Made by a program: the position numbers and the translations under genes
In this document: positions 27,477 through 33,935 of the stretch, in pieces
How positions within the stretch are numbered: position 1 is the first letter of the stretch
Layout: each line of letters begins with the position of its first letter
The notes under the pieces: model-generated
What the model saw: the letters and a program-made list of their open reading frames with translations, nothing else
Databases searched by the model: none
What the model was told of the DNA's origin: nothing
Assembly (NCBI GenBank): GCA_002315435.1
Contig: DCFW01000023.1
Location: forward strand, 1-39,448
DNA from: Bacteroidales bacterium UBA1794
GTDB lineage: Bacteria > Bacteroidota > Bacteroidia > Bacteroidales > Bacteroidaceae
Direction: 5' to 3'
DNA: 39,448 nucleotides

Positions 27477-27507
27477 CAAATGTAATGTAATAATATCAAT
27501 AATGCAA
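27477..27507 (-). promoter_or_regulatory. Candidate promoter of the SusC-SusD-like operon
   Basis: On the minus strand TACATTTG (27484-27477) matches TAnnTTTG, and ATTG occurs 20 bp upstream as a partial -33. The predicted leader would be about 135 nt, long enough for post-transcriptional control. Confidence 0.55.
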
Positions 27508-28059
27508 TATCTATATTTGATTATTTTGAATAATACTGTCATATTGTAAATTAAATTGCATGTTTATGTGTCTATTTGATTGTATTCGGTACTCATTGCT
27601 GTTAGCTAAAAATGATTACATAATCAAAATGGTATGTTAAAAATGAAAGTTTAACAAAGTTAATTCTATTTTTTATCCAAATATATTCAATTATGAGTAT
27701 TTGTCCGTTGAATAGATTCTTGTAATGGGGCTTTAATGTCCTAATTACTTTGTTTGTGATTCTATGGAAATTCATTCCATTAATATGTGTTGTGTTCGAC
27801 ATGCTCCAACTATGTCATTACTCTTTTATTGATAATGTACAAAGCATTAGTGCAAACTTTATACTTAAATGGTTAAATTTTTCTTATGATTAATTAGTGC
27901 AAATTTATGATATGGTACAACAGGTTACTATCCCTCTTTTGGGTGATTCTTCTACCGTATCTATGGTATATTATGTACTAACTTTGTGGCATTCAGCAAG
28001 AAAACGCTCTTATTACTCATTTTTCACTTACCGATTTTATGACATTAAAGTTTTGAGAT

Positions 28060-28067
28060 TATCTTTG
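28060..28067 (+). promoter_or_regulatory. Candidate -7 box touching the AraC start codon
   Basis: TATCTTTG fits TAnnTTTG and ends four nt before the ATG at 28072, so a transcript from it would have almost no leader. No clear -33 element is present. TAACTTTG at 27979-27986 is an alternative box giving a leader of about 85 nt. Confidence 0.35.
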
Positions 28068-28071
28068 TGAA

Positions 28072-28947
28072 ATGAAAAGATCAATACCCCAATATCACTT
28101 TTATGAAAATAAATATGGAAGTGAGTTGTTGGTTGATGTGGTTGAACTGAAGTATGTGAAGAAATTTTTGACAGAATGTTCGGTTCATACATTGACTTAC
28201 TATGATATCACCTTCATTACTGAAGGCGAGGGGAGATTTTCTATAGATAATCAATCATTTGATGCCATCCCCGGAGATGTTTTCTTTTCCAAACCAGGAG
28301 AGATTCGTTATTGGGATATCGAACATATTACTAGTGGTTATGCATTGATCTTTGAGGATGAGTTTCTATCTTCTTTTCTTAAAGATTCGTTGTTTGTTCA
28401 GCACCTTTCTTATTTCAATATGCAACAAATATCTTCAAAGGTACATTTGTCCGACCCGCTTTATTCTCGTTTCATGAAACTAATCCAAAGTATAAAAGAG
28501 GAGATTGATGCATTTAAGCACAATGATGAGTTGGTGCTTCAAGCATTGTTGTATGAGATGCTTATTCTGCTGGATAGGACTTATATGAATGGTGTTGTGG
28601 CAGACGGAGAGGCAAGAGAGGGGAGAAATATGCATGTTGATAAATTCGTACATTTAGTTGATAAGTTCTTTAAGGAGAAACGATCGGTCTTGTACTATGC
28701 TGACACGATGTGCATTACTTCCAATTATCTTAATGAAATAATGAATGCCGTAATGCATGTCAGTGCCAAGCAATATATTCAAAACAAAGTGATGGATGAA
28801 GCTAAACGTCTGCTCACATATACAGACTTGCCTGTGTCGGAGATCGCATTTATGCTCAATTATGAAACTGCATCTTACTTTATTCGTAACTTTCGGCAAC
28901 AAACACAAATGACTCCCTTGGCTTATCGAAAAGAACATAAACCGTGA
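28072..28947 (+). CDS. AraC-family transcriptional regulator
   Basis: This 291-residue protein has an N-terminal cupin-like sensing domain (about 35-110: YYDITFITEGEGRFSIDNQ, then AIPGDVFFSKPGEIRYW) and a C-terminal pair of helix-turn-helix motifs (about 195-290), including ADTMCITSNYLNEIMNAVM and the AraC signature region VSEIAFMLNYETASYFIRNFRQQTQMTPLAYRK. Such proteins bind a small ligand and activate or repress nearby genes. It is divergent from the SusC/SusD-like operon across 738 bp, making that operon a candidate target, and 87 nt upstream of a PNPOx-fold gene, another candidate. The ligand is unknown. Confidence 0.92.
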   Translation: MKRSIPQYHFYENKYGSELLVDVVELKYVKKFLTECSVHTLTYYDITFITEGEGRFSIDNQSFDAIPGDVFFSKPGEIRYWDIEHITSGYALIFEDEFLSSFLKDSLFVQHLSYFNMQQISSKVHLSDPLYSRFMKLIQSIKEEIDAFKHNDELVLQALLYEMLILLDRTYMNGVVADGEAREGRNMHVDKFVHLVDKFFKEKRSVLYYADTMCITSNYLNEIMNAVMHVSAKQYIQNKVMDEAKRLLTYTDLPVSEIAFMLNYETASYFIRNFRQQTQMTPLAYRKEHKP

Positions 28948-29034
28948 AAAGTGACATTTCTTCCTGTGTTTCTGTTGCAGATACTTATAGCATTATCTCT
29001 ACTTTCGCATTCGTAAAACAAAAATGAAATAATC

Positions 29035-29454
29035 ATGAGAGATGTAGAAAAGACTATCGGGAATATGATAGACAAACAAAAAGTATCTTTTATCGGTTCG
29101 ATTGATTCGGAAGGTTTTCCCAATGTAAAAGCCATGTTGCAGCCACGTAAGAGGGTAGGTGTTAGAACTATTTATTTTTCAACAAATACCTCGTCAATGC
29201 GAGTGTCACAATTTAAAGAAAATAATCGCGCTTGTGTTTATTTTTGTGATTCAAGGTTTTTCAGAGGAGTGATGCTTAAAGGAACAATGGAAGTGCTCAC
29301 TGACAGTGAGAGCAAAGAGATGATTTGGTTGCCCGGTGATACAATGTACTATAAAGAGGGAGTTACTGATCCGGACTATTGCGTACTAAAGTTCACCGCA
29401 ATCTCTGGGCGTAGCTATAGTAACTTTAAGTCTGAAGATTTTATAGTGGAATGA
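29035..29454 (+). CDS. Pyridoxamine 5'-phosphate oxidase-fold (general stress) protein
   Basis: This 139-residue protein has the split-barrel flavin-binding fold of the PNPOx-like family: KVSFIGSIDSEGFPNVKAML at the N-terminus, TIYFSTNTSSMRVSQFKENN (phosphate-contact region) and ACVYFCDSRFFRGVMLKGTMEVL. Length and layout fit small general-stress or flavin/F420/haem-binding members rather than the vitamin B6 enzyme PdxH, which is longer. It starts 87 nt after the AraC-like gene on the same strand; the shared hairpin at 29497-29539 ends the transcript. Substrate unknown. Confidence 0.87.
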   Translation: MRDVEKTIGNMIDKQKVSFIGSIDSEGFPNVKAMLQPRKRVGVRTIYFSTNTSSMRVSQFKENNRACVYFCDSRFFRGVMLKGTMEVLTDSESKEMIWLPGDTMYYKEGVTDPDYCVLKFTAISGRSYSNFKSEDFIVE

Positions 29455-29496
29455 TTCTTTTCTATAAATTTGTGATGAAGAATCGTTAATAAAACA

Positions 29497-29539
29497 ATTG
29501 CGCATACAGCCAACATTCTGATGTGGTTGTATGCGCAAT
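29497..29539. terminator. Bidirectional hairpin terminator between converging genes
   Basis: A roughly 19-bp stem with one G-U pair and one bulged A (29497-29516 with 29521-29539) closes loop TCTG. It lies 43 nt after the PNPOx-like stop and 46 nt after the converging OmpA-like stop. T-rich tracts flank it on both strands (ATTTGTATT on +, TTGTTTTATT on -). Confidence 0.8.
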
Positions 29540-29584
29540 ATTTGTATTATTGGGGGCGATTAGCTGAGCTAGTCGATCACAGAA

Positions 29585-30472
29585 TTATTTTGATTTTGAC
29601 GACTCTGGAGCTTTATTCATAAGGTCCATAAACTGATCCAGCTTAGGAGTTATTATAATTTCTGTTCTTCTATTACGTTGTTTGCTTACAGCAGAGATGT
29701 TGTCTGCAATAGGGTTGTATTCGCCACGCCCTGCAGCGGTCAGGCGTTTAGGATCGACTCCGTAATTGTTTTGTAATGCTTGCACCACAGATGAAGCTCG
29801 CAATGTACTTAAATCCCAGTTGTTGCGAATGTTCGGACGGGAAATAGGATCATTGTCGGTATTGCCTTCAACGAGAACATCATAATCTTTATAGTCCATT
29901 ATGATTTTAGAAATCTTGCTTAGCGTTTCACCGGCTCTTTCATTTATTTCGTAACTGCCCGATTTGTAAAGCATGTTGTCGGCCAATGAGATATATACAA
30001 CGCCTTTTAATACTTTAATATTTACATCCTTAAGTTCACTGTCGTTTAATGAACGTGTCAGTCTGTTTGTCAATGCTAGATTCAGTGAATCTGATTTGCT
30101 TTTGGTCTCGATGAGCTGTTTGATAAAGTGGTTTGAAGCATTGATTTCATCCACTAACTTAGAAATATTTACATTTCCTTGAGAACTTTGTAGGAGACTT
30201 TTGTCGAGTGAACCTTGTAGACTCGCATAGTCCGAACGCAGTTCTTCATTATTCTTTTTGGCTTCAGCCAAGCGTTCCTCTAAACTTTTGACTTTTGTGC
30301 TACTTTCAGCCAACTGAACTTGAGAATCTTGGTAAGATCTCTTTAAATCAGTATTCTCGGTTTGTAGCTGATTGTAATTGGTTTGCAAACCTACAAACTG
30401 CTTTTTGCTTACACAACTTGTAAACAATAAGCATCCTGTTAGAAGTGACAAAGAAAAAATATAATGTTTCAT
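29585..30472 (-). CDS. OmpA-family outer-membrane lipoprotein with coiled coil
   Basis: This 295-residue protein begins with a lipoprotein signal peptide (lipobox FTSC, Cys20) and then a long predicted coiled coil (about 24-90, rich in Q, E, K and L heptads). The C-terminal OmpA domain (about 150-275) contains the peptidoglycan-binding elements VEGNTDNDPI, NWDLSTLRASSVVQAL, LTAAGRGEYNPIADN and KQRNRRTEIIITP. It probably links the outer membrane to peptidoglycan. It stands alone; TATATTTG upstream (30503-30496) is a likely -7 box. No beta-barrel segment is present, so it is not a porin. Confidence 0.9.
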   Translation of the reverse strand: MKHYIFSLSLLTGCLLFTSCVSKKQFVGLQTNYNQLQTENTDLKRSYQDSQVQLAESSTKVKSLEERLAEAKKNNEELRSDYASLQGSLDKSLLQSSQGNVNISKLVDEINASNHFIKQLIETKSKSDSLNLALTNRLTRSLNDSELKDVNIKVLKGVVYISLADNMLYKSGSYEINERAGETLSKISKIIMDYKDYDVLVEGNTDNDPISRPNIRNNWDLSTLRASSVVQALQNNYGVDPKRLTAAGRGEYNPIADNISAVSKQRNRRTEIIITPKLDQFMDLMNKAPESSKSK

Positions 30473-30495
30473 GACTGCAGATTTTTAATTTGTTT

Positions 30496-30503
30496 CAAAT
30501 ATA
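30496..30503 (-). promoter_or_regulatory. Candidate -7 box of the OmpA-like gene
   Basis: TATATTTG on the minus strand is an exact TAnnTTTG match 24 nt before the ATG at 30472. No good -33 TTTG was found at 19-21 bp upstream. Confidence 0.45.
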
Positions 30504-30659
30504 GATATCCTATCATATTATTTAAATGTAGTGCAAATTAAGTGATTTCTTTCTTATTTGAGAACTTATTATTAATAAGTAACAATCTATTAGATTCTTT
30601 AAAATGCTGAATATCCTAAGAAATAGGAGTCTTTCTGTCTTGCTAATGTAACCTCTATT

Positions 30660-31280
30660 TCATTTGCTAACATTTCTTTTTGTTGCAATTAACAAGAATA
30701 TCGGATATTCTCTTACCACTCCATTTTGAGTTCTTGACATCGTAAAACATTGCTCAGCAGTAATGTCTACAAAACCTATTCGTTCTAGTTCTTGCTTAAG
30801 AATTTTTACATCAAATCCGTTGTGGCCTGTAAAACCTTTACCATGAAAAGAACCATCTTCGGAATACAAATCAGCAATTGCTAAATGTCCACCGGGATTG
30901 AGCAATTCATAAAAACGATTGAGAAGTAGTTCGGTATTGGGTATATGATGTAGCACCATTTGTGTGAAGATACAATCAAATGTTTTTGTCTGGTATGGTG
31001 ATTGCCCCAAATCGAATAATACAGGGTGGAAGTTTTTTAAGTTATATTTACTTGCAATTTCTTTTATTGTTTCTATCATTTCAGGATCAATATCCATTAA
31101 TGTTATTTCTGAGAACTTGTCTGATAATAGAGCACTTAATATTCCTGTCCCTGCACCATAGTCTAGTGCTGTCATGCCAAGGTTCATTGGCGTCCTTTTT
31201 AAAAGATCTTTTGCAATTGCCTTGGAGCGTTCCCTGTGAATAGAATCCCATCCACCATAATTCATTTCAAATTCATCCAT
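30660..31280 (-). CDS. Class I SAM-dependent methyltransferase
   Basis: This 206-residue protein has the Rossmann SAM-binding fold of class I methyltransferases: motif I ALDYGAGTGILSALL, acidic residue of motif II in EITLMDIDPEMI, the motif around FDCIFTQMVLHHI, and LLNPGGHLAIADLY (post-motif region). It resembles UbiE/Methyltransf_11/25-type enzymes acting on small molecules. I chose the ATG at 31280 (MDEFEMNYGGWDSIHRERS) since upstream codons look like AT-rich non-coding sequence. It is isolated, so the substrate cannot be guessed. Confidence 0.87.
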   Translation of the reverse strand: MDEFEMNYGGWDSIHRERSKAIAKDLLKRTPMNLGMTALDYGAGTGILSALLSDKFSEITLMDIDPEMIETIKEIASKYNLKNFHPVLFDLGQSPYQTKTFDCIFTQMVLHHIPNTELLLNRFYELLNPGGHLAIADLYSEDGSFHGKGFTGHNGFDVKILKQELERIGFVDITAEQCFTMSRTQNGVVREYPIFLLIATKRNVSK

Positions 31281-31462
31281 AATGTTGAAGTATAATATTG
31301 TATTGCAAAATAACGGATAAAATTTGTATTGCTTGAAGAAATACCGAATATAATTGTATGTTCGCAATAAAATATGCGTAGAATAGTACAGTTATTTACC
31401 GCAAAGAATTATGAAGAAAAGCGCTAACGATATATTGATATGTGGAGAACGGGATGTTCTAA

Positions 31463-31509
31463 AAACAATAATCCCTGAAAACTTAAGTAACTTAACCTTT
31501 CAGGGGATA
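31463..31509 (-). terminator. Terminator downstream of tRNA-Phe
   Basis: On the minus strand a long hairpin with outer arms CCCTGAAA and TTTCAGGG and an inner TTAAG/CTTAA stem lies 16 nt after the tRNA-Phe gene and is followed by ATTATTGTTTTT. It separates the tRNA from the methyltransferase gene downstream. Confidence 0.75.
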
Positions 31510-31524
31510 TAATTTAGAAAAACG

Positions 31525-31597
31525 TGGTGCCAACGGGAATCGAACCAGTGACACAAGGATTTTCAGTCCTTTGCTCTACCAACTGAGCTATGGCACC
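31525..31597 (-). tRNA. tRNA-Phe (GAA anticodon)
   Basis: A complete 73-nt cloverleaf on the minus strand: acceptor GGTGCCA (5' end at 31597) pairs with TGGCACC, discriminator A at 31525. The anticodon loop CTGAAAA gives anticodon GAA. D-arm (GCTC..GAGC) and T-arm (TTCGATT loop) are normal; CCA is not encoded. It is divergent from tRNA-Pro, with 126 bp between their 5' ends. Confidence 0.96.
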
Positions 31598-31619
31598 ATG
31601 CATTTTTATTTTGCGGTTG

Positions 31620-31650
31620 CAAAGGTAGATAATCTTTTTTAAAATACAAT
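31620..31650 (-). promoter_or_regulatory. Promoter of tRNA-Phe
   Basis: TACCTTTG (31627-31620 on the minus strand) is an exact -7 box, with ATTG (31650-31647) 19 bp upstream as the -33. The box lies 22 nt before the tRNA 5' end. Confidence 0.65.
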
Positions 31651-31676
31651 ATTATTTGAAAAAAAACTTCCATTAT

Positions 31677-31707
31677 TTTCGAAAGTTGAAAATAAGCATT
31701 ACCTTTG
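31677..31707 (+). promoter_or_regulatory. Promoter of tRNA-Pro
   Basis: TACCTTTG (31700-31707) is an exact -7 box identical to the one serving the divergent tRNA-Phe. TTTC (31677-31680) lies 19 bp upstream as an imperfect -33. The tRNA begins 16 nt after the box. Confidence 0.65.
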
Positions 31708-31723
31708 CGACACATTTTTGGAA

Positions 31724-31796
31724 CGGAATGTAGCGCAGTTGGTAGCGCACTACGTTCGGGACGTAGGGGTCGGGCGTTCGAGTCGCCTCATTCCGA
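31724..31796 (+). tRNA. tRNA-Pro (CGG anticodon)
   Basis: A complete 73-nt cloverleaf: acceptor CGGAATG (31724-31730) pairs with CATTCCG (31789-31795), discriminator A31796. The anticodon stem CTACG/CGTAG holds loop TTCGGGA, anticodon CGG, reading the codon CCG. The T-loop is TTCGAGT. CCA is not encoded. A strong terminator follows at once. Confidence 0.96.
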
Positions 31797-31837
31797 CAAA
31801 AATAGCCTAGCTAAACAGTTAGGCTATTTTTGTTTTT
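31797..31837 (+). terminator. Terminator of tRNA-Pro
   Basis: A 16-bp stem (31797-31812 with 31817-31832, one G-U pair) closes loop AAAC directly after the tRNA and is followed by TTTTT. Confidence 0.92.
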
Positions 31838-32148
31838 ATTTCCAAAGTCATTTAACCGCTCGTTATAATCTCAATATAAGGGCTTTTAATCATTTTATCA
31901 TAAATAAATTCAGACTTTTCACGAATTGAATAGCATCGTTTCGTTTATACTCAATTATGTACATATTTTTATTAATAACCTTCTTACATTCAGGTAGAAA
32001 CAGATTGATTATAGTACATAAATGTAATATTAATCAGATTCCCCGAGGATTGTAACGATGCATTTTACTAAGAATCAAGAGGTTTGCTGTTTTGGTATAA
32101 TTGTTGCTAGCATGTTTCTGTAAAACATTAATTTAATGGATTTATAAT
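31838..32148. other. 311-bp AT-rich gap before the GTPase/ABC cluster
   Basis: No gene, tRNA or strong hairpin is seen. The promoter of the three-gene cluster should be here, but no exact TAnnTTTG box on + was found; TATAATTG near 32097 has one mismatch and no well-placed -33. A riboswitch was looked for by eye and not recognised. Confidence 0.45.
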
Positions 32149-32832
32149 ATGAAATTGATAACATTTGCGGGTCCACCGTCATCCGGTAAGACTTCTGTAT
32201 TGCTCAAGTTGATAAATGAAATAAATCATACAAGTAAAAAAGCGGGAGTAATAAAATTCGATTGTTTGTATGCGAATGAAGCGAAAGAATTTGAAAAGAT
32301 AGGCGTGCCTGTTAAAATCGGACTATCTGGAGGGATATGTCCTGATCATTTTTTTGTAAGCAATATTCAAGAAGGAATAGAGTGGGGAATAAAACAACGA
32401 TTAGATTTTCTTTTTACAGAAAGTGCCGGTTTGTGTAACAGATGCTCTCCACATATAAAAGATATTTTGGCTGTATGCGTTATTGATAATTTAATGGGAA
32501 TGGAGACCCCTAAGAAGATAGGTCCTATGTTAAGAATGGCGGACATAGTGGTGATAACTAAAAGTGACATTGTCTCTCAGGCAGAAAGAGAAGTGTTTGC
32601 TTTCAGGGTGATGCAGGCAAATATAAAAGCAAAGCTTTTGTTTGTAAACGGGATAAGCGGGCAAGGAAGTAATGAGCTTTTAAGCTTGGTATCTGAGGCA
32701 ATAGATACGATTACTTTGGACGGTAGTAGGCTAAGATTTTCCATGCCGGCTGCGTTATGTTCTTATTGCTTAGGTGAGACAAAAGTAGGAAGCGAATATC
32801 AAGTGGGCAACATTAAAAAGATAGATTTTTAA
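32149..32832 (+). CDS. UreG/HypB-like G3E-family GTPase
   Basis: This 227-residue cytosolic protein belongs to the G3E/SIMIBI GTPases that drive metal insertion into enzymes (UreG, HypB) or chaperone cobalamin or zinc. The P-loop is GPPSSGKT (8-15). Next come SGGICPDHF (61-68), recalling the GGCPH nickel-binding motif of UreG with one extra residue; FTESAG (89-94), matching UreG ESGG; SPHIKDILAVCVIDN, matching UreG SPELAD; and TKSD (137-140) as the base-recognition motif. Two CxxC pairs (Cys96/99 and Cys204/207) are additional. No urease or hydrogenase genes are near, so the client differs. It is the first gene of a three-gene unit; the next starts 22 nt later. Confidence 0.82.
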   Translation: MKLITFAGPPSSGKTSVLLKLINEINHTSKKAGVIKFDCLYANEAKEFEKIGVPVKIGLSGGICPDHFFVSNIQEGIEWGIKQRLDFLFTESAGLCNRCSPHIKDILAVCVIDNLMGMETPKKIGPMLRMADIVVITKSDIVSQAEREVFAFRVMQANIKAKLLFVNGISGQGSNELLSLVSEAIDTITLDGSRLRFSMPAALCSYCLGETKVGSEYQVGNIKKIDF

Positions 32833-32854
32833 TAATCATTTAAGTGTATATATT

Positions 32855-33931
32855 ATGGATGGTGGTTTGTTGATAAATAAAAATGCAGATTCTCTGCAGA
32901 TGAGTGTCCTTGAAGATGACTCATTGTATTTGAATCCCAAGGCTATTAATTTGCATGTATCAATGCCGTGCCCGTTAAAGGTGCCTTTTAAAAATATGTT
33001 TGCTCCTTTTGTTGAGGAGTATAATAATAAGCACAAGGATTTTCCGATGCATTGCCCTGATATCACGGATTGTGGCTCTGCAGACATAGGAACGATGCTT
33101 GAAACAGCTATGAGTGAAGATGATCTTCCTGATATAATCATCACAACAAACTATAGTATATTGTTTTCAGATAAATTCTATAATAGATTTTTGAAGACAG
33201 GAGTATATAAGGGACTCATAAAGGATTCTTATCTAAAACTGCTTCCTGAAAGTATAACAAATGATCTTCTTAAAAGTAATTTGGGGCTGTTGTGTTTCAG
33301 CTCATGGAGCATTGTTCAAGATCTGACAGTTGAAGGAATGCCACAAGACATAGATTCATGGAAATATATACTTTCATCTGAAGCGGAAGGTAAGCTTACA
33401 GTGCATGGTCATCTTGATAAGGCTTCTTTCGGCATAGTCTATTTCTTAAAGAAGAATTTCGGAGATGAGGCTGTTGCACAATTTGCCAATAATATAGCAG
33501 ATATAAAACATTTCTCTCAGGTTATCAAAAGGATGGGCTCTAGTAATCTAAATAAAACTGCATTAAGTCTTTTGCCTGATGTTGCTGTTTCAAAGATTCC
33601 GTCTAATAAGAAAGTCAAGATTCTTAATTTGAAAGAGGGCAAAGTAGCAAACCCAATGGTTTTGATTGTTAAGGTATCTAAGGAAGATAAGGTGAAAGAA
33701 ATAATAGATAAATTTTGGAGTCCTGAATTTACAGCCATGCTACACAATGGCGGATGTATTATGCCTGATGAATTAAAAGATGATGTAAATTATTTCGTGC
33801 CCGATTTCCCTTATATTGCTGAAGATTTTGAGAACTTGGAAAAGACATTGAATGATGAATATATGGATCACTTGCAAATTGATAAGATTAAAGAGAAAGA
33901 AACCTTAGGAGGGGTCTGCGGAGTGCATTAA
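32855..33931 (+). CDS. Solute-binding-protein-like protein without signal peptide
   Basis: This 358-residue protein looks like a type 2 periplasmic binding protein of an ABC transporter: LHVSMPCPLKVPFKNMFAPF at the start of the fold, LPDIIITTNY, a middle region with SWSIVQD, and KVSKEDKVKEIIDKFWSPEF near the end. Unlike real importers it has no signal peptide or lipobox: the first 30 residues are polar. Cysteines are placed where a metal or cluster could bind: Cys39 (MPCP), Cys67 and Cys73 (HCPDITDCG), GGCIMP, and Cys355 in the C-terminal tail GGVCGVH. It sits between a UreG-like GTPase and an ABC ATPase with no permease, so I infer a cytosolic metal- or cofactor-binding role. The fold call is by pattern only. 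Confidence 0.7.
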   Translation: MDGGLLINKNADSLQMSVLEDDSLYLNPKAINLHVSMPCPLKVPFKNMFAPFVEEYNNKHKDFPMHCPDITDCGSADIGTMLETAMSEDDLPDIIITTNYSILFSDKFYNRFLKTGVYKGLIKDSYLKLLPESITNDLLKSNLGLLCFSSWSIVQDLTVEGMPQDIDSWKYILSSEAEGKLTVHGHLDKASFGIVYFLKKNFGDEAVAQFANNIADIKHFSQVIKRMGSSNLNKTALSLLPDVAVSKIPSNKKVKILNLKEGKVANPMVLIVKVSKEDKVKEIIDKFWSPEFTAMLHNGGCIMPDELKDDVNYFVPDFPYIAEDFENLEKTLNDEYMDHLQIDKIKEKETLGGVCGVH

Positions 33932-33935
33932 TGCA

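Larger units (their letters stand above)
27334..28071. other. 738-bp divergent regulatory gap between susC-like and araC-like genes
   Basis: No convincing gene lies here. It contains the candidate susC promoter and an AAGGAG ribosome site on the minus strand, a further TATATTTG on + at 27512-27519, TAACTTTG on + at 27979-27986 and TATCTTTG on + at 28060-28067 next to the AraC start. The middle (27600-27900) is AT-rich and featureless to me. Its length leaves ample room for operator sites or an unannotated small RNA. Confidence 0.6.

Noticed and set aside
27602..27802. 66-codon open frame on the minus strand in the susC-araC gap
   Set aside because: AT-rich, no ribosome site or promoter, composition of non-coding DNA, and no family resemblance.
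30660..31367. Longer methyltransferase start at 31367
   Set aside because: The extra 29 residues are aromatic/AT-rich and unlike a methyltransferase N-terminus; the ATG at 31280 gives a normal start.
31705..31929. 74-codon open frame on + over tRNA-Pro
   Set aside because: It reads through the tRNA gene and its terminator; the tRNA explains the sequence.
31838..32148. Riboswitch (cobalamin or metal sensing) upstream of the GTPase cluster
   Set aside because: No conserved riboswitch core or strong stem could be recognised by eye; a covariance-model search of this interval would settle it.
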